NCBI RefSeq assembly: GCF_900104925.1
Contig: NZ_LT629735.1
Coordinates: 2,574,291-2,638,290, forward strand
Direction of reading: 5' to 3'
From: Opitutus sp. GAS368
Lineage (GTDB): Bacteria > Verrucomicrobiota > Verrucomicrobiia > Opitutales > Opitutaceae
Length of the DNA stretch: 64,000 nucleotides
The notes beneath the pieces were generated by a model. It did no database searches and was not told the DNA's origin. It was given only the letters and a program-made list of their open reading frames with translations. This document shows positions 15,621 to 22,938 of this stretch, one piece after another. The translations under genes and the position numbers were made by a program. Positions within the stretch are counted from its first letter, which is position 1. The number at the start of each line of letters is the position of its first letter.

Positions 15621-17384
15621 ATGGAGTCCACCGCCAAAAGCGAAATCACCATCCAGGGCATCGCCGCATCCCGGGGCATCGCCTACGGCCAGGTGTTCCT
15701 CTACCTGCAGAGCGAGCTGGAGATCCCGCAATACACGGTGGATTCCGACAAGCGCGTGGCGGAGGTCGCGCGCTTCGAGCAGGCGCTGCTGGTCACGCGA
15801 CAGCAGATCTCCCAGATCCAGGCCCAGGTGACCAAGAACCTCGGCGAGGAGGAGGCCCTCATCTTCGACGCCCACCAGATGGTGCTCGAGGACCAGGCGC
15901 TCATCGGCGAGACCATCCGCGATTTCCAGAAGACCGGACTGAACATCGAGACGTGCTTCAACGCCGTCGCCCAGCGCTACATCCAGGCGTTCGCCGAGAT
16001 CGACGACGAATACCTGCGCGAGCGCGCCGCCGACATCAAGGACGTGGCCAAGCGCGTGCTCCACGTGTTGCTCGGCCAGTCGGCCATGAGCCTGACGGAG
16101 CTGGTGGACAAGCGTATCATCGTGGCGCAGGACATCTCGCCCTCCGAGGCCGCCGGCATCGACCGCAGCGCCGCGCTCGGCATCGTGACCGACGCCGGCA
16201 GCCGCACCAGCCACGCGGTCATTGTGGCCCGGTCGATGAAAATCCCGGCGGTGGTCGGCACCAAAGACCTCACGACCAAGCTCAAGAACGACGACTGGGT
16301 GATGGTCGACGGCTACGATGGCTGCGTCATCATCAACCCGACCGAGCAGACCCTTTTCCGCTACGGCAAGATCCGGAAGGCCAAGCAGTCGTTCGAGACG
16401 CGCCTGATGTCCGTCAACGAGCTGGCGGCCGAGACGCTCGACGGCGTGGCGGTGTCGCTCCGCGCCAACATCGAGAAGCCCGACGAGGTCGCCCTCGTGC
16501 AGCAATACCGCGCGGCGGGCGTCGGCCTCTACCGCACCGAGTTCCTTTTCCTCAGCGCCCCGAGGATTCCGACGGAGGAACAGCAGTATGCGGCCTACCG
16601 GGAGATCGTCGGCGGCCTGGCGCCGGCGCCGGTGACCATCCGCACGCTCGACGTCGGCGGCGACAAGCCGCTGCCCGGCGACCCGCACCTCATCGGGCCG
16701 GAGGCGAACCCCTTCCTCGGTTTCCGCGCGATCCGCATGTGCCTGGAGAATCCCGCGATGTTCAAGAACCAGCTCCGCGCCATCCTGCGCGCCAGCGCGC
16801 ACGGCAAGGTCGAGATGATGTATCCCATGATCAGCGGCCCGGAGGAGCTTGACCGGGCCAACGCGCTGCTGGCCGAGGCGAAGGCCGAGCTCACGGAACG
16901 CGGCCAGGCCTTCGACGGGCAGATGAGCGTCGGCGCCATGATCGAGATCCCCAGCGCCGCCATCGCCGGCGATCTGCTGGCGGGCCGGTGCGACTTCTTC
17001 AGCATCGGCACCAACGACCTGATCCAATACCTGCTCGCGATCGACCGCGGCAACAGCCGCATCGCCCACCTCTACGACCCGACGCACCCCGCGGTGCTGC
17101 GCACGCTCAAGCAGATCGTCGACACCGGCCACGCGCACAAGTTGAAGGTCAGCGTCTGCGGGGAGATGGCGGGCGACTCGATCTACGTGCCGCTGCTGCT
17201 CGGCCTCGGCGTCGACGAGCTGAGCATGACGCCCACGCTGCTGCCGTCCGTGAAGTTCATCATCCGTGCCATGAAGATGAGCGATGCGAAGGCCCTCGCC
17301 ACCGAGGCGCTGCAGCAGACCGACGCGCGGAAGACCTATGCGCTGGTCGAAGCGTTCTTCAACGAACGTGTTAAAGCCGAGTAA
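15621..17384 (+). CDS. ptsI: phosphoenolpyruvate-protein phosphotransferase (PTS enzyme I)
   Basis: Enzyme I takes phosphate from PEP and passes it to HPr, in the cytoplasm. The 587-residue protein starts at ATG 15621-15623 (MESTAKSEITIQGIAASRG); 30 further upstream codons are open but unlike the family. The phospho-histidine segment is GSRTSHAVIVARSMKIPAVVG (His about 198). The PEP-binding barrel has LYRTEFLF, TLDVGGDKPLP, GTNDLIQYLLAIDR and the catalytic Cys in SVCGEMAGD (about 512). No HPr or sugar-specific EII gene is adjacent, so the role may be regulatory (nitrogen or carbon PTS) rather than transport. Confidence 0.95.
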   Translation: MESTAKSEITIQGIAASRGIAYGQVFLYLQSELEIPQYTVDSDKRVAEVARFEQALLVTRQQISQIQAQVTKNLGEEEALIFDAHQMVLEDQALIGETIRDFQKTGLNIETCFNAVAQRYIQAFAEIDDEYLRERAADIKDVAKRVLHVLLGQSAMSLTELVDKRIIVAQDISPSEAAGIDRSAALGIVTDAGSRTSHAVIVARSMKIPAVVGTKDLTTKLKNDDWVMVDGYDGCVIINPTEQTLFRYGKIRKAKQSFETRLMSVNELAAETLDGVAVSLRANIEKPDEVALVQQYRAAGVGLYRTEFLFLSAPRIPTEEQQYAAYREIVGGLAPAPVTIRTLDVGGDKPLPGDPHLIGPEANPFLGFRAIRMCLENPAMFKNQLRAILRASAHGKVEMMYPMISGPEELDRANALLAEAKAELTERGQAFDGQMSVGAMIEIPSAAIAGDLLAGRCDFFSIGTNDLIQYLLAIDRGNSRIAHLYDPTHPAVLRTLKQIVDTGHAHKLKVSVCGEMAGDSIYVPLLLGLGVDELSMTPTLLPSVKFIIRAMKMSDAKALATEALQQTDARKTYALVEAFFNERVKAE

Positions 17385-17641
17385 ATAGGCCTTTACGCAG
17401 GTCTGCCGCCGTTAGGCGATATCAGGGCCTTATTTCCCTAGTGGACGCAGTGGTCAGGTTGATTGAGGGGAGGCATTTCCACAGGGAGATCGCCTTGCAC
17501 GGCGGCCGTTCGCGGAAAACCCCCTAGGCCGAACCCTGAGAGGTTAATACGGGAATGCCCTGATAGCGGAAAGCGCGATGGACGAGTATCTTCGCACGCC
17601 TGACCACCGGACTGAACCGCTGGCCAGGACACTCTCTGCCA
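17385..17641. other. non-coding gap after ptsI
   Basis: I see no convincing gene, terminator stem with T-run or named repeat in this stretch. AGGCC/GGCCT words around 17387-17430 could pair weakly. It probably holds the promoter of the downstream pilin-type operon, but no clear -35/-10 pair stands out. Confidence 0.4.
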
Positions 17642-17806
17642 ATGCCCGCCATCCTTACACCTCCCGTTGCTGCACCCGACAACCCTCGGTCGGTTCTTGG
17701 TCGCTATCGCCTCACGCTCGAGGAGTTTTCGTGGCACGCCGTCGGGGAGGTTGGCACTGAATCTCTGGATTCCTCGGCGCTTTTCGGCGCGAGCGACAAG
17801 TTTTAG
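17642..17806 (+). CDS. possible 54-residue small protein upstream of the pilin operon
   Basis: ATG 17642 to TAG 17806 encodes a 54-residue product with a plausible composition, including GRYRLTLEEFSWHAVGEV. It matches no family I know, has no signal peptide and no membrane segment. Third-position GC is only moderate compared with neighbours. It ends 30 bp before the next gene and is co-oriented with it. It may be a spurious frame. Confidence 0.28.
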   Translation: MPAILTPPVAAPDNPRSVLGRYRLTLEEFSWHAVGEVGTESLDSSALFGASDKF

Positions 17807-17836
17807 GTCAGACACTGGCGAACACTCCGACCCACC

Positions 17837-18457
17837 ATGGCTTGGCCCACGATCAATTTCGACACATTGGAGAAACCGCGCCCGCGCCCCGTCTCCCCCG
17901 CGCCGGCTTTCCGGGTCCGGCCCGACAGCCAATCTGAACAGGCGCGCCGGGTCAGCGAGAAACTGGACAAGCTTGTCAGTTCCCTCACGGCGAAGGCCAC
18001 GAAGACCAAAGTCGCCCCGAAGCTCCGGGTCAGGAAGGACAAGACGATTTCCTACGAGGCCTACCTCAGGCGCAAGCAGCTGTGCTTGCGTGCCCTTGCC
18101 GGGCTCGCCTTGGCGGGCCTGTCCGCCGTGCTCATTTCCGGGCTGTCCGCTTCCTGGAGCTGGAGTGCCGAAGGCCGGGCCAGGCGTCTCGCCATGGTCC
18201 AGTATGAATCTCGCACGCTCACCGGCAAGATCACCGAAATGGACCAGCAGGTCGAGGCCCTGAACCGGCGGGCCGAGGTGCAGGCCAACTACATTGCGGA
18301 ATTGAGGTCGTCCCCGGCCTTTCATGACTTCACGGTGGATGAAGCGAAGGCGACGGCAATCAGCGCCGATCTGGAGCGCTTGACCAGGGAAGAAGCGAAG
18401 CTCCAGAGGAAGCTCCACCAGCTCGGTAAGGAAGTGGTGTCCTTGCAGGTACAGTGA
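17837..18457 (+). CDS. single-pass membrane protein with coiled coil, pilus-operon member
   Basis: A 206-residue protein of no recognised family. It has a proline-rich cytoplasmic N-terminus (residues about 1-80), one membrane helix (about 85-108, LRALAGLALAGLSAVLISGL) and a C-terminal region rich in charged heptads (about 115-206). The latter is probably a periplasmic coiled coil. Its position directly ahead of three prepilin-like genes, with the same topology as PilN/PilO-type pilus alignment proteins, suggests a structural role in the pilus or pseudopilus. That is context inference only. Confidence 0.7.
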   Translation: MAWPTINFDTLEKPRPRPVSPAPAFRVRPDSQSEQARRVSEKLDKLVSSLTAKATKTKVAPKLRVRKDKTISYEAYLRRKQLCLRALAGLALAGLSAVLISGLSASWSWSAEGRARRLAMVQYESRTLTGKITEMDQQVEALNRRAEVQANYIAELRSSPAFHDFTVDEAKATAISADLERLTREEAKLQRKLHQLGKEVVSLQVQ

Positions 18458-18474
18458 TCCATCCGACCGGGCTG

Positions 18475-18972
18475 ATGAACCAGAACGAAACAAAAATTCC
18501 GCGTGCTGTCCGCCGCCGCCAGAACGGCATGACCATTCTGGAAGTGATGATCGCCTCCGTCCTGTTGGTGCTGGTCATCGGCTCGAGCATCAGCGCCCTG
18601 TCGGCCGGCCTGGCCTATGTCCGCCACGCCCGCATGACGACACTGGCGGGGCAGATCACGCAGTCGGTCATGGAGAACCTCCGGCTCAACAATTACGCCA
18701 ACATCACGACCTATGCGGGGCGGGCCCAGCCGGTGGCCCTCAACAGTTTCATCTCGGCCGATAACTTCTCCAGCAACATGACCACGGGCTTGACGGTGAA
18801 CGGAGCCTTCACGATTCTCGTGGCCTCCGGTTCCGGCACGCTGGGCGAGTCGCAGGTTGTCATCACGATCACCTGGCCGGAGAACGGCGTCACCTACACG
18901 CGCAAGACCATGTCCATCTTCACGGAGAAGGGACTTTCCGACTACATCTATGCCGGCTGGAGCAAACTCTGA
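18475..18972 (+). CDS. type IV prepilin-like protein (minor pilin/pseudopilin, PilV-like)
   Basis: The 165-residue product carries a type III prepilin signal: a basic leader ending RRRQNG followed by MTILEVMIASVLLVLVIGSS. It has the Gly(-1), the N-methylatable Met(+1) and the conserved Glu(+5). The leader would be cut by PilD and the helix anchors it in the inner membrane and pilus core. The start ATG 18475-18477 gives an 18-residue leader. It overlaps the next gene by 23 bp, indicating an operon of minor pilins. Confidence 0.85.
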   Translation: MNQNETKIPRAVRRRQNGMTILEVMIASVLLVLVIGSSISALSAGLAYVRHARMTTLAGQITQSVMENLRLNNYANITTYAGRAQPVALNSFISADNFSSNMTTGLTVNGAFTILVASGSGTLGESQVVITITWPENGVTYTRKTMSIFTEKGLSDYIYAGWSKL

Positions 18973-19522
18973 CCGCCAGGGCCGCCCGCGGGGCGGTTTC
19001 ACCCTGGTTGAGGTGATGATCGCCGTCACCCTCTGCGCGCTGCTCACCCTGGCCGGGCTCACCTCGTTCATCTTGACGCTCCAGGGCGAACGCTCGCTGG
19101 CGAATTACAGCGAGATGAACGAGAAGGCCCGCAAGATGCTGGAGCAGGTGGGACGGGACCTGCGCTCCGCCGGGGACGTGCCCGCCGGCGGCTACTCCAG
19201 CACGTCCCTGCAGATCCTGATCCCCTCGGACACCACCGGGACCAATTGGCAGACCGTGACCTGGGCTTACAACGCCAATGCCGGGACGTTCACGCGCACG
19301 GTCGCGGGCGGCCCGGCCGTGACCTACGCGACCAACGTCACGACCTTCAATTTCAAATATTACAACAACAACGGGGTCGCGCCCTCCAGCGACGTCGACC
19401 TGAAGCAGGTGCAGTTGTCCATGAGCATGCAGCGCTACCTGACGACATCGAACGCCGCGTCCAATTCCGAGTATGTCATCTCCGCCCAATTCACGCTTCG
19501 CAGCAAATCCACGACCGTCTGA
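18950..19522 (+). CDS. prepilin-like protein, PilW-type minor pilin
   Basis: 190 residues from ATG 18950. The leader ends RPRGG followed by FTLVEVMIAVTLCALLTLAG, a canonical prepilin cleavage site with Glu(+5). The rest resembles PilW-type minor pilins (EKARKMLEQVGRDLRSAGDVP then a beta-rich tail). It overlaps both neighbours (23 bp and 50 bp), so the three pilin genes are tightly coupled. Probably part of the pilus tip or priming complex. Confidence 0.85.
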   Translation: MPAGANSDRQGRPRGGFTLVEVMIAVTLCALLTLAGLTSFILTLQGERSLANYSEMNEKARKMLEQVGRDLRSAGDVPAGGYSSTSLQILIPSDTTGTNWQTVTWAYNANAGTFTRTVAGGPAVTYATNVTTFNFKYYNNNGVAPSSDVDLKQVQLSMSMQRYLTTSNAASNSEYVISAQFTLRSKSTTV

Positions 19523-20879
19523 GCGCGGGTCGGCGATCCTTGCCGTCCTGCTCTTTGCCTCCATTCTCGCGGTGCTGGCGGCGTATTTCCTGACCCATGC
19601 CAACACGGAGGCCAGGCTCGCCACGCGCTCGTTCTACCAGAGCACCGCCATGAATCTGGCGGAAGCCGGCATCGATCTGGCCATGCTCGATATCAACAAT
19701 GCCAACGTCGGGGTTGCCACCGGTTACAGCGCCGCCCCCGACAACGCTGCCTCCTGGGTCAAGCGCGTCAACGGGACGGGCCAGGCGGCCTACCAATTCG
19801 GCCAGGGCACCGGGAATATCTACATCCGCATAGACGGATGGACCGCCAACACCCTGAGCGTGGTGACGGTCACCGTGGCCGGCCTGGTGACATTCCCCAA
19901 TCCCCAGCAGGCGCCGATTGCCAAGCAGATCTACGTGCAGGTGGTCAAACGGGCCACACAGGCTGCGGCCATCCTCTCCAAGGGGGCGATCAATTTCAAC
20001 GGCAACGTCTCCATCGACGCCTACAGTTCGCTGACGGGAGTGCCCAACGCGTCAACCAACCGCACCGACAAGGCCGTGGTGGCCTCGAATTCCACGACTG
20101 TGAGCCCAAACATCGGCAATGCCACCGTCTATGGCTATTTGGAGACGGGCGGGGCGGCACCGATCATCGGGAGCAGCGGCAGTGTCACCGGAGCCAGCAC
20201 GCCCAACGGGGTGAAGGTTGATCCGTCCCGCGTCCTCACGAATTTCAACCAGAACATCCCGGTCGCGACCGCCCCTTCCGGCACCGCTATCTCGCTCGGG
20301 GCGCTAACCAGCGCCACCCTCCCGCAGAGCGGGGATGTGCCGCAGGCCAATGGTCGCTACCTTTACACCGCCAGCAGCGTGAGCCTGAGCGGACACAATA
20401 CCGTGACCATCAACGGGCCGGTGGATCTGATCATCACCGGGGACATGTCCATGGGCGGCACAGCTGGCATCACGGTGGGCTCGAGCGCCTCGTTGAACGT
20501 GTATGGCTACGGCAACCTGCAGATCGGCGGCAACGGCGTGACGAATGCCACCAATGTGCCCAGCAACACCAGCTTCTACGGCCTGGGCGCCGCAGGGTCC
20601 ACCGTCTCCGTGGGCGGCAACGGCACTTTCACCGGGGTCGTCAACGCCCCCAATGCCGACATCACCGTGGCCGGCAATGCCACGATCGCTGGCGCGGTCG
20701 TCGGGAACTCCGTCAAGTTCAGCGGCAACGCCACGCTCCATTACGACACCCAGCTCAGCGGGACGGCCGCCAGCCCGTATTACTACGTGAAGACCTGGGT
20801 CGAGCTGACGGACGCGTCGACCGGCACGAGCCCGTTCAAACGCGACGCCCGTGCCCCGTTCACCAATCTTTTCCTCTGA
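19473..20879 (+). CDS. PilX-like N-terminus with long beta-rich surface domain
   Basis: A 468-residue protein starting with SERGSAILAVLLFASILAVLAAYFLTH, a PilX-type membrane helix that lacks the usual Phe/Met(+1) and Glu(+5). The remaining ~400 residues are rich in Gly, Asn, Thr and Ser, with repeated short motifs (GNVSIDAYSS, TVNGPVD, SVGGNGTFTGVVNAPNADIT). These look like a beta-helix or beta-solenoid adhesin-type domain, ending SPYYYVKTWVEL. It overlaps the previous gene by 50 bp. Likely the exposed tip subunit of the pilus or pseudopilus; the ligand is unknown. Confidence 0.8.
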   Translation: MSSPPNSRFAANPRPSERGSAILAVLLFASILAVLAAYFLTHANTEARLATRSFYQSTAMNLAEAGIDLAMLDINNANVGVATGYSAAPDNAASWVKRVNGTGQAAYQFGQGTGNIYIRIDGWTANTLSVVTVTVAGLVTFPNPQQAPIAKQIYVQVVKRATQAAAILSKGAINFNGNVSIDAYSSLTGVPNASTNRTDKAVVASNSTTVSPNIGNATVYGYLETGGAAPIIGSSGSVTGASTPNGVKVDPSRVLTNFNQNIPVATAPSGTAISLGALTSATLPQSGDVPQANGRYLYTASSVSLSGHNTVTINGPVDLIITGDMSMGGTAGITVGSSASLNVYGYGNLQIGGNGVTNATNVPSNTSFYGLGAAGSTVSVGGNGTFTGVVNAPNADITVAGNATIAGAVVGNSVKFSGNATLHYDTQLSGTAASPYYYVKTWVELTDASTGTSPFKRDARAPFTNLFL

Positions 20880-20892
20880 AGCGCTTATTGCA

Positions 20893-20958
20893 GGGGCGTC
20901 CCTTGTGGACGCCCACATCCGGACATGAAAAAACCGGGCGGCCCGGCCCGGTTGGCTT
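20893..20958. repeat. REP-type hairpin and CCGGGC hairpin after the pilin operon
   Basis: GGGCGTC/GACGCCC (20894-20914) follows GCAG, a variant of the GTAG-led hairpins. AACCGGGC/GCCCGGTT (about 20932-20953) follows. Either could end transcription, but a good T-run is missing. Confidence 0.5.
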
Positions 20959-21045
20959 TCACCCTGCGGCTTGATGCCGCCAGGAGTGTCTTCAAACCCA
21001 ACAACACCCGTTTGCTGTCATCCTGAACGCAGTGAAGCAGCGGTG

Positions 21046-22002
21046 TCAGCCGACAAGGGTAAAGTGTGGGTCTTTGAGCATGCGGTTGAGCACGACAATC
21101 ATTTTGCGCATGACGGCGAGCAGGCAGACGTTGGCGGGTTTGCCGGCGGCCTGGAGTCGCTGATAGAACAGCGACAGGACCGGGTTGTGCTGGGAGGCAC
21201 TGACTGCGGCCATGTACAGGACGTTGCGGACCTCCACGCGGCCACCGCGGGCATGGCGCGGCCGGGAGGTTTCGCCGCTGTCGTGGGCATGCGGGGCCAC
21301 TCCGACCAAGGCGGCGATGCGCTTGTCGTCCTCTTCGCCCAGTTCCGGCAGGTACGCCAACAGCGTCGTCGCCAGCACCGGACCGACCCCTTGCAACTGC
21401 TGCATCCGCTCTGCCTTGGCCCGCAGGGCGGGATGCGCCCGCACCTGCTGCGCCACCAACTCGTCGGCCTTGGCCAGGGCGGCGGCTTGTTGCTCGCGTT
21501 GCGCCTGCAGCAAGGCCTGCAAGGTCGGGCCTGCTGTTTCCAGCCGGTTGGCCGTTTGCGTGCCTTGATCTACCAGCTGCCGGCGATAATCCAGCAGCTC
21601 GCGCAACGCGGTTACCTCGGGCAGCGGCGGCTTCTCCACGCGGGGATGCATCGCGCAAGCGTAGCGATAGATCAGCCCCACATCAATCTTGTCGGTTTTG
21701 GCCAGCGTGCCCTCCGCCCGGGCGAAGTTACGCACCCGCCCGGGCTGCAAGCGGCAGACCGGTACGCTCGCTTGGTGCAGCTGCTCCAGCAACCGGCGTT
21801 CATACCCGCCCGTCGCTTCGCATACCACGCGCACTCCCGGCAGCGGCTGGACGAGGGTGATCAGCGTGGCAATGCCCGCTGCCGTGTTCGGGACCTGCCG
21901 GCACTTCTGGCCGGCAATGGTGTAGTCCAGGCGCGCCTTGGAGATATCCAAGCTGACGTACCGCACAGGTTCGGTCGACTCTACCTTGTAATACGAGTTC
22001 AT
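21046..22002 (-). CDS. IS110-family transposase/recombinase
   Basis: The 318-residue protein has the IS110 architecture. The N-terminal RuvC-like DEDD domain has VSLDISKARLDY (Asp about 19), VVCEATGGYE and AKTDKIDVGLIYRYA. The C-terminal Tnp_20 domain has LQGVGPVLATTLLAYLPELG, IAALVGVAPHAHDSG and RHARGGRVEVRNVLYMA. The start ATG 22000-22002 is chosen because the upstream codons are the IS non-coding end. All expected motifs are intact, so it may be active. IS110 recombinases are guided by a structured RNA from the IS non-coding end. Confidence 0.93.
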   Translation of the reverse strand: MNSYYKVESTEPVRYVSLDISKARLDYTIAGQKCRQVPNTAAGIATLITLVQPLPGVRVVCEATGGYERRLLEQLHQASVPVCRLQPGRVRNFARAEGTLAKTDKIDVGLIYRYACAMHPRVEKPPLPEVTALRELLDYRRQLVDQGTQTANRLETAGPTLQALLQAQREQQAAALAKADELVAQQVRAHPALRAKAERMQQLQGVGPVLATTLLAYLPELGEEDDKRIAALVGVAPHAHDSGETSRPRHARGGRVEVRNVLYMAAVSASQHNPVLSLFYQRLQAAGKPANVCLLAVMRKMIVVLNRMLKDPHFTLVG

Positions 22003-22100
22003 GACTCTTTCAGCGGTTCGAGGTTTGACCAGGCACAAGACCGCGACCCGGCTTCACTACGGGCTCGAGGGCCCAAGGATCCAGCGATCTGTCGGTCTTG
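21983..22100 (-). ncRNA. candidate bridge RNA of the IS110 element
   Basis: Upstream of the recombinase, on its strand, a 7-bp stem AAGACCG/CGGTCTT (22093-22099 with 22037-22043) closes an internal loop capped by GGGC/GCCC (22061-22074). The 5' loop strand TGGATCCTT (22083-22075) is identical to the left half of the target. The 3' strand GTAGTGAAG (22060-22052) pairs with the right half CTTCACTGC, with one G-U. Further 3', CCGCTG (22016-22011) matches the right IS end and TACAAG (21990-21985) pairs with the left IS end, flanking a GAGT/ACTC hairpin around the start codon. The order target loop then donor loop is that of IS621 bridge RNA. Predicted by eye; the 5' and 3' ends are guesses. Confidence 0.6.
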
Positions 22101-22372
22101 CCGTCCACCGTGCGGCCTGCACGGCGAACGCCCTGGTGGGCGGCCTCCAGTCAATCCACCCGGACTGACTTGGCAACCCAGCCCAAGCCGGCCTCCTCCG
22201 ACGAGCCATCGGGCCCATTCTCGGAGCCCGGCTCGGGCCAAACCCTTTTCAACTTTCATCGCCCAAGACATACAAGGATCCATGCTTTCGCTCGCGATAT
22301 GGCGTTCGCTGCGCTCAGGACGACAAACCGGGTTTGAAAACCCGCTCGGGAGTCCGTTTCAAAACCTCCCAT

Positions 22373-22424
22373 GTAGGGGCGGCGCTTGACGCCGCCCGCG
22401 GGCGCCCGCAAGGGACGCCCCTCT
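22373..22424. repeat. GTAG-led REP-type double hairpin
   Basis: GTAGGGGC...GCCCCT brackets GGCGGCG/CGCCGCC and GGGCG.../CGCCC hairpins. Same design as the other GTAG-led palindromes, with yet another stem sequence. Confidence 0.7.
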
Positions 22425-22598
22425 GAAAAGAGGCGATTTGGAAATTTCCCCTCGATTTCGGGTCGCAGCAACATGTCGCGACATGATTTTGATGCAGAAA
22501 AGGTCGTTACGCAGCCCGCAGATTGATTGTTTTACGCCTAGGAGGGCTTGGGTATCCCTTTCCGGGCTTTCCAGCCCGCGGGCCGACCTTCGGGAGAC

Positions 22599-22853
22599 GT
22601 GCGACCCTCAAAGGGACACACCATACCCAAAGCGGGACACGCGTCTCCCAAAGAAAGTCACACGACACTTGAAGAAGGTCACGCCATACCCAAAGCGGGA
22701 GACGCGCGACCCAAAGAGGGAGACACGATACCCGAGCCGGGTATTGCGATACCCAAGGGAGGTAACGCACGACCCGAAGAAGGAGACGCCACACCCAAAG
22801 AGGGATAGGCGATACCCGAAGAAGGTAACGCGATACCTGAAGGAGGAGAGAGG
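22599..22853. repeat. twelve tandem copies of a degenerate 21-bp unit
   Basis: From about 22599 the sequence repeats with a strict 21-bp period for twelve units, approximately RCGCGATACCCRAAGRRGGWG, with no insertion or deletion although single units differ at up to a third of their positions. The frame is open in at least three of the six registers, giving heptapeptide repeats such as GDARPKE or KVTRHLK. No flanking family, start or ribosome-binding site makes any of them a convincing protein. The period is two helical turns. It is the dominant content of the 22425-22938 gap. Confidence 0.85.
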
Positions 22854-22938
22854 CTAACCGGCAGCCTTCGCCTGCGGGTGGAGGTGCGCCAGCAAAATCA
22901 GTTGCGCCGGCCGGGTTTGTGCTGCCCTGTGAACCATC

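Larger units (their letters stand above)
21038..22276 (-). mobile_element. IS110-family insertion sequence, about 1.24 kb
   Basis: One intact recombinase gene with an ~8-bp 3' flank and a ~270-bp 5' flank and no terminal inverted repeats, as expected for IS110-group elements. Ends are placed from the interrupted palindrome: GTGAAG on the left and AAGGATCC on the right. The shared AAG means the exact cut could shift by two or three bases. On the recombinase strand the junctions read GGATC-CT and CT-TCACTG, so a CT core dinucleotide is possible, the core known for IS621. Confidence 0.85.
20983..22355. repeat. composite palindrome interrupted by the IS110 element
   Basis: Left part: GGAGTGTCTTCAAACCC (20983-20999) and core arm TGTCATCCTGAACGCAGTGA (from 21016). 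Right part: GATCCATGC (from 22277), core arm ending CTCAGGACGACA (22305-22325) and GGGTTTGAAAAC (22330-22341). Joined at GTGAAG/GATCC they rebuild one element of the type at 2609-2772, with which they also share the inner word CTCGCGATATGG (in inverted orientation). The IS therefore landed inside a pre-existing palindrome. Confidence 0.8.

Noticed and set aside
18322-19071. Minus-strand frames over the pilin genes
   Set aside because: They are antisense to proteins with canonical prepilin cleavage sites and show no family resemblance.
22599-22853. CRISPR array
   Set aside because: The units are contiguous 21-bp copies with no unique spacers between conserved repeats, and no cas gene is near.
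22438-22857. Possible heptapeptide-repeat proteins in the 21-bp array
   Set aside because: Open frames exist in at least three registers, none has a supported start, ribosome-binding site or known family, and the longest begins in a different sequence context. Kept as a repeat and a finding, not as a CDS.
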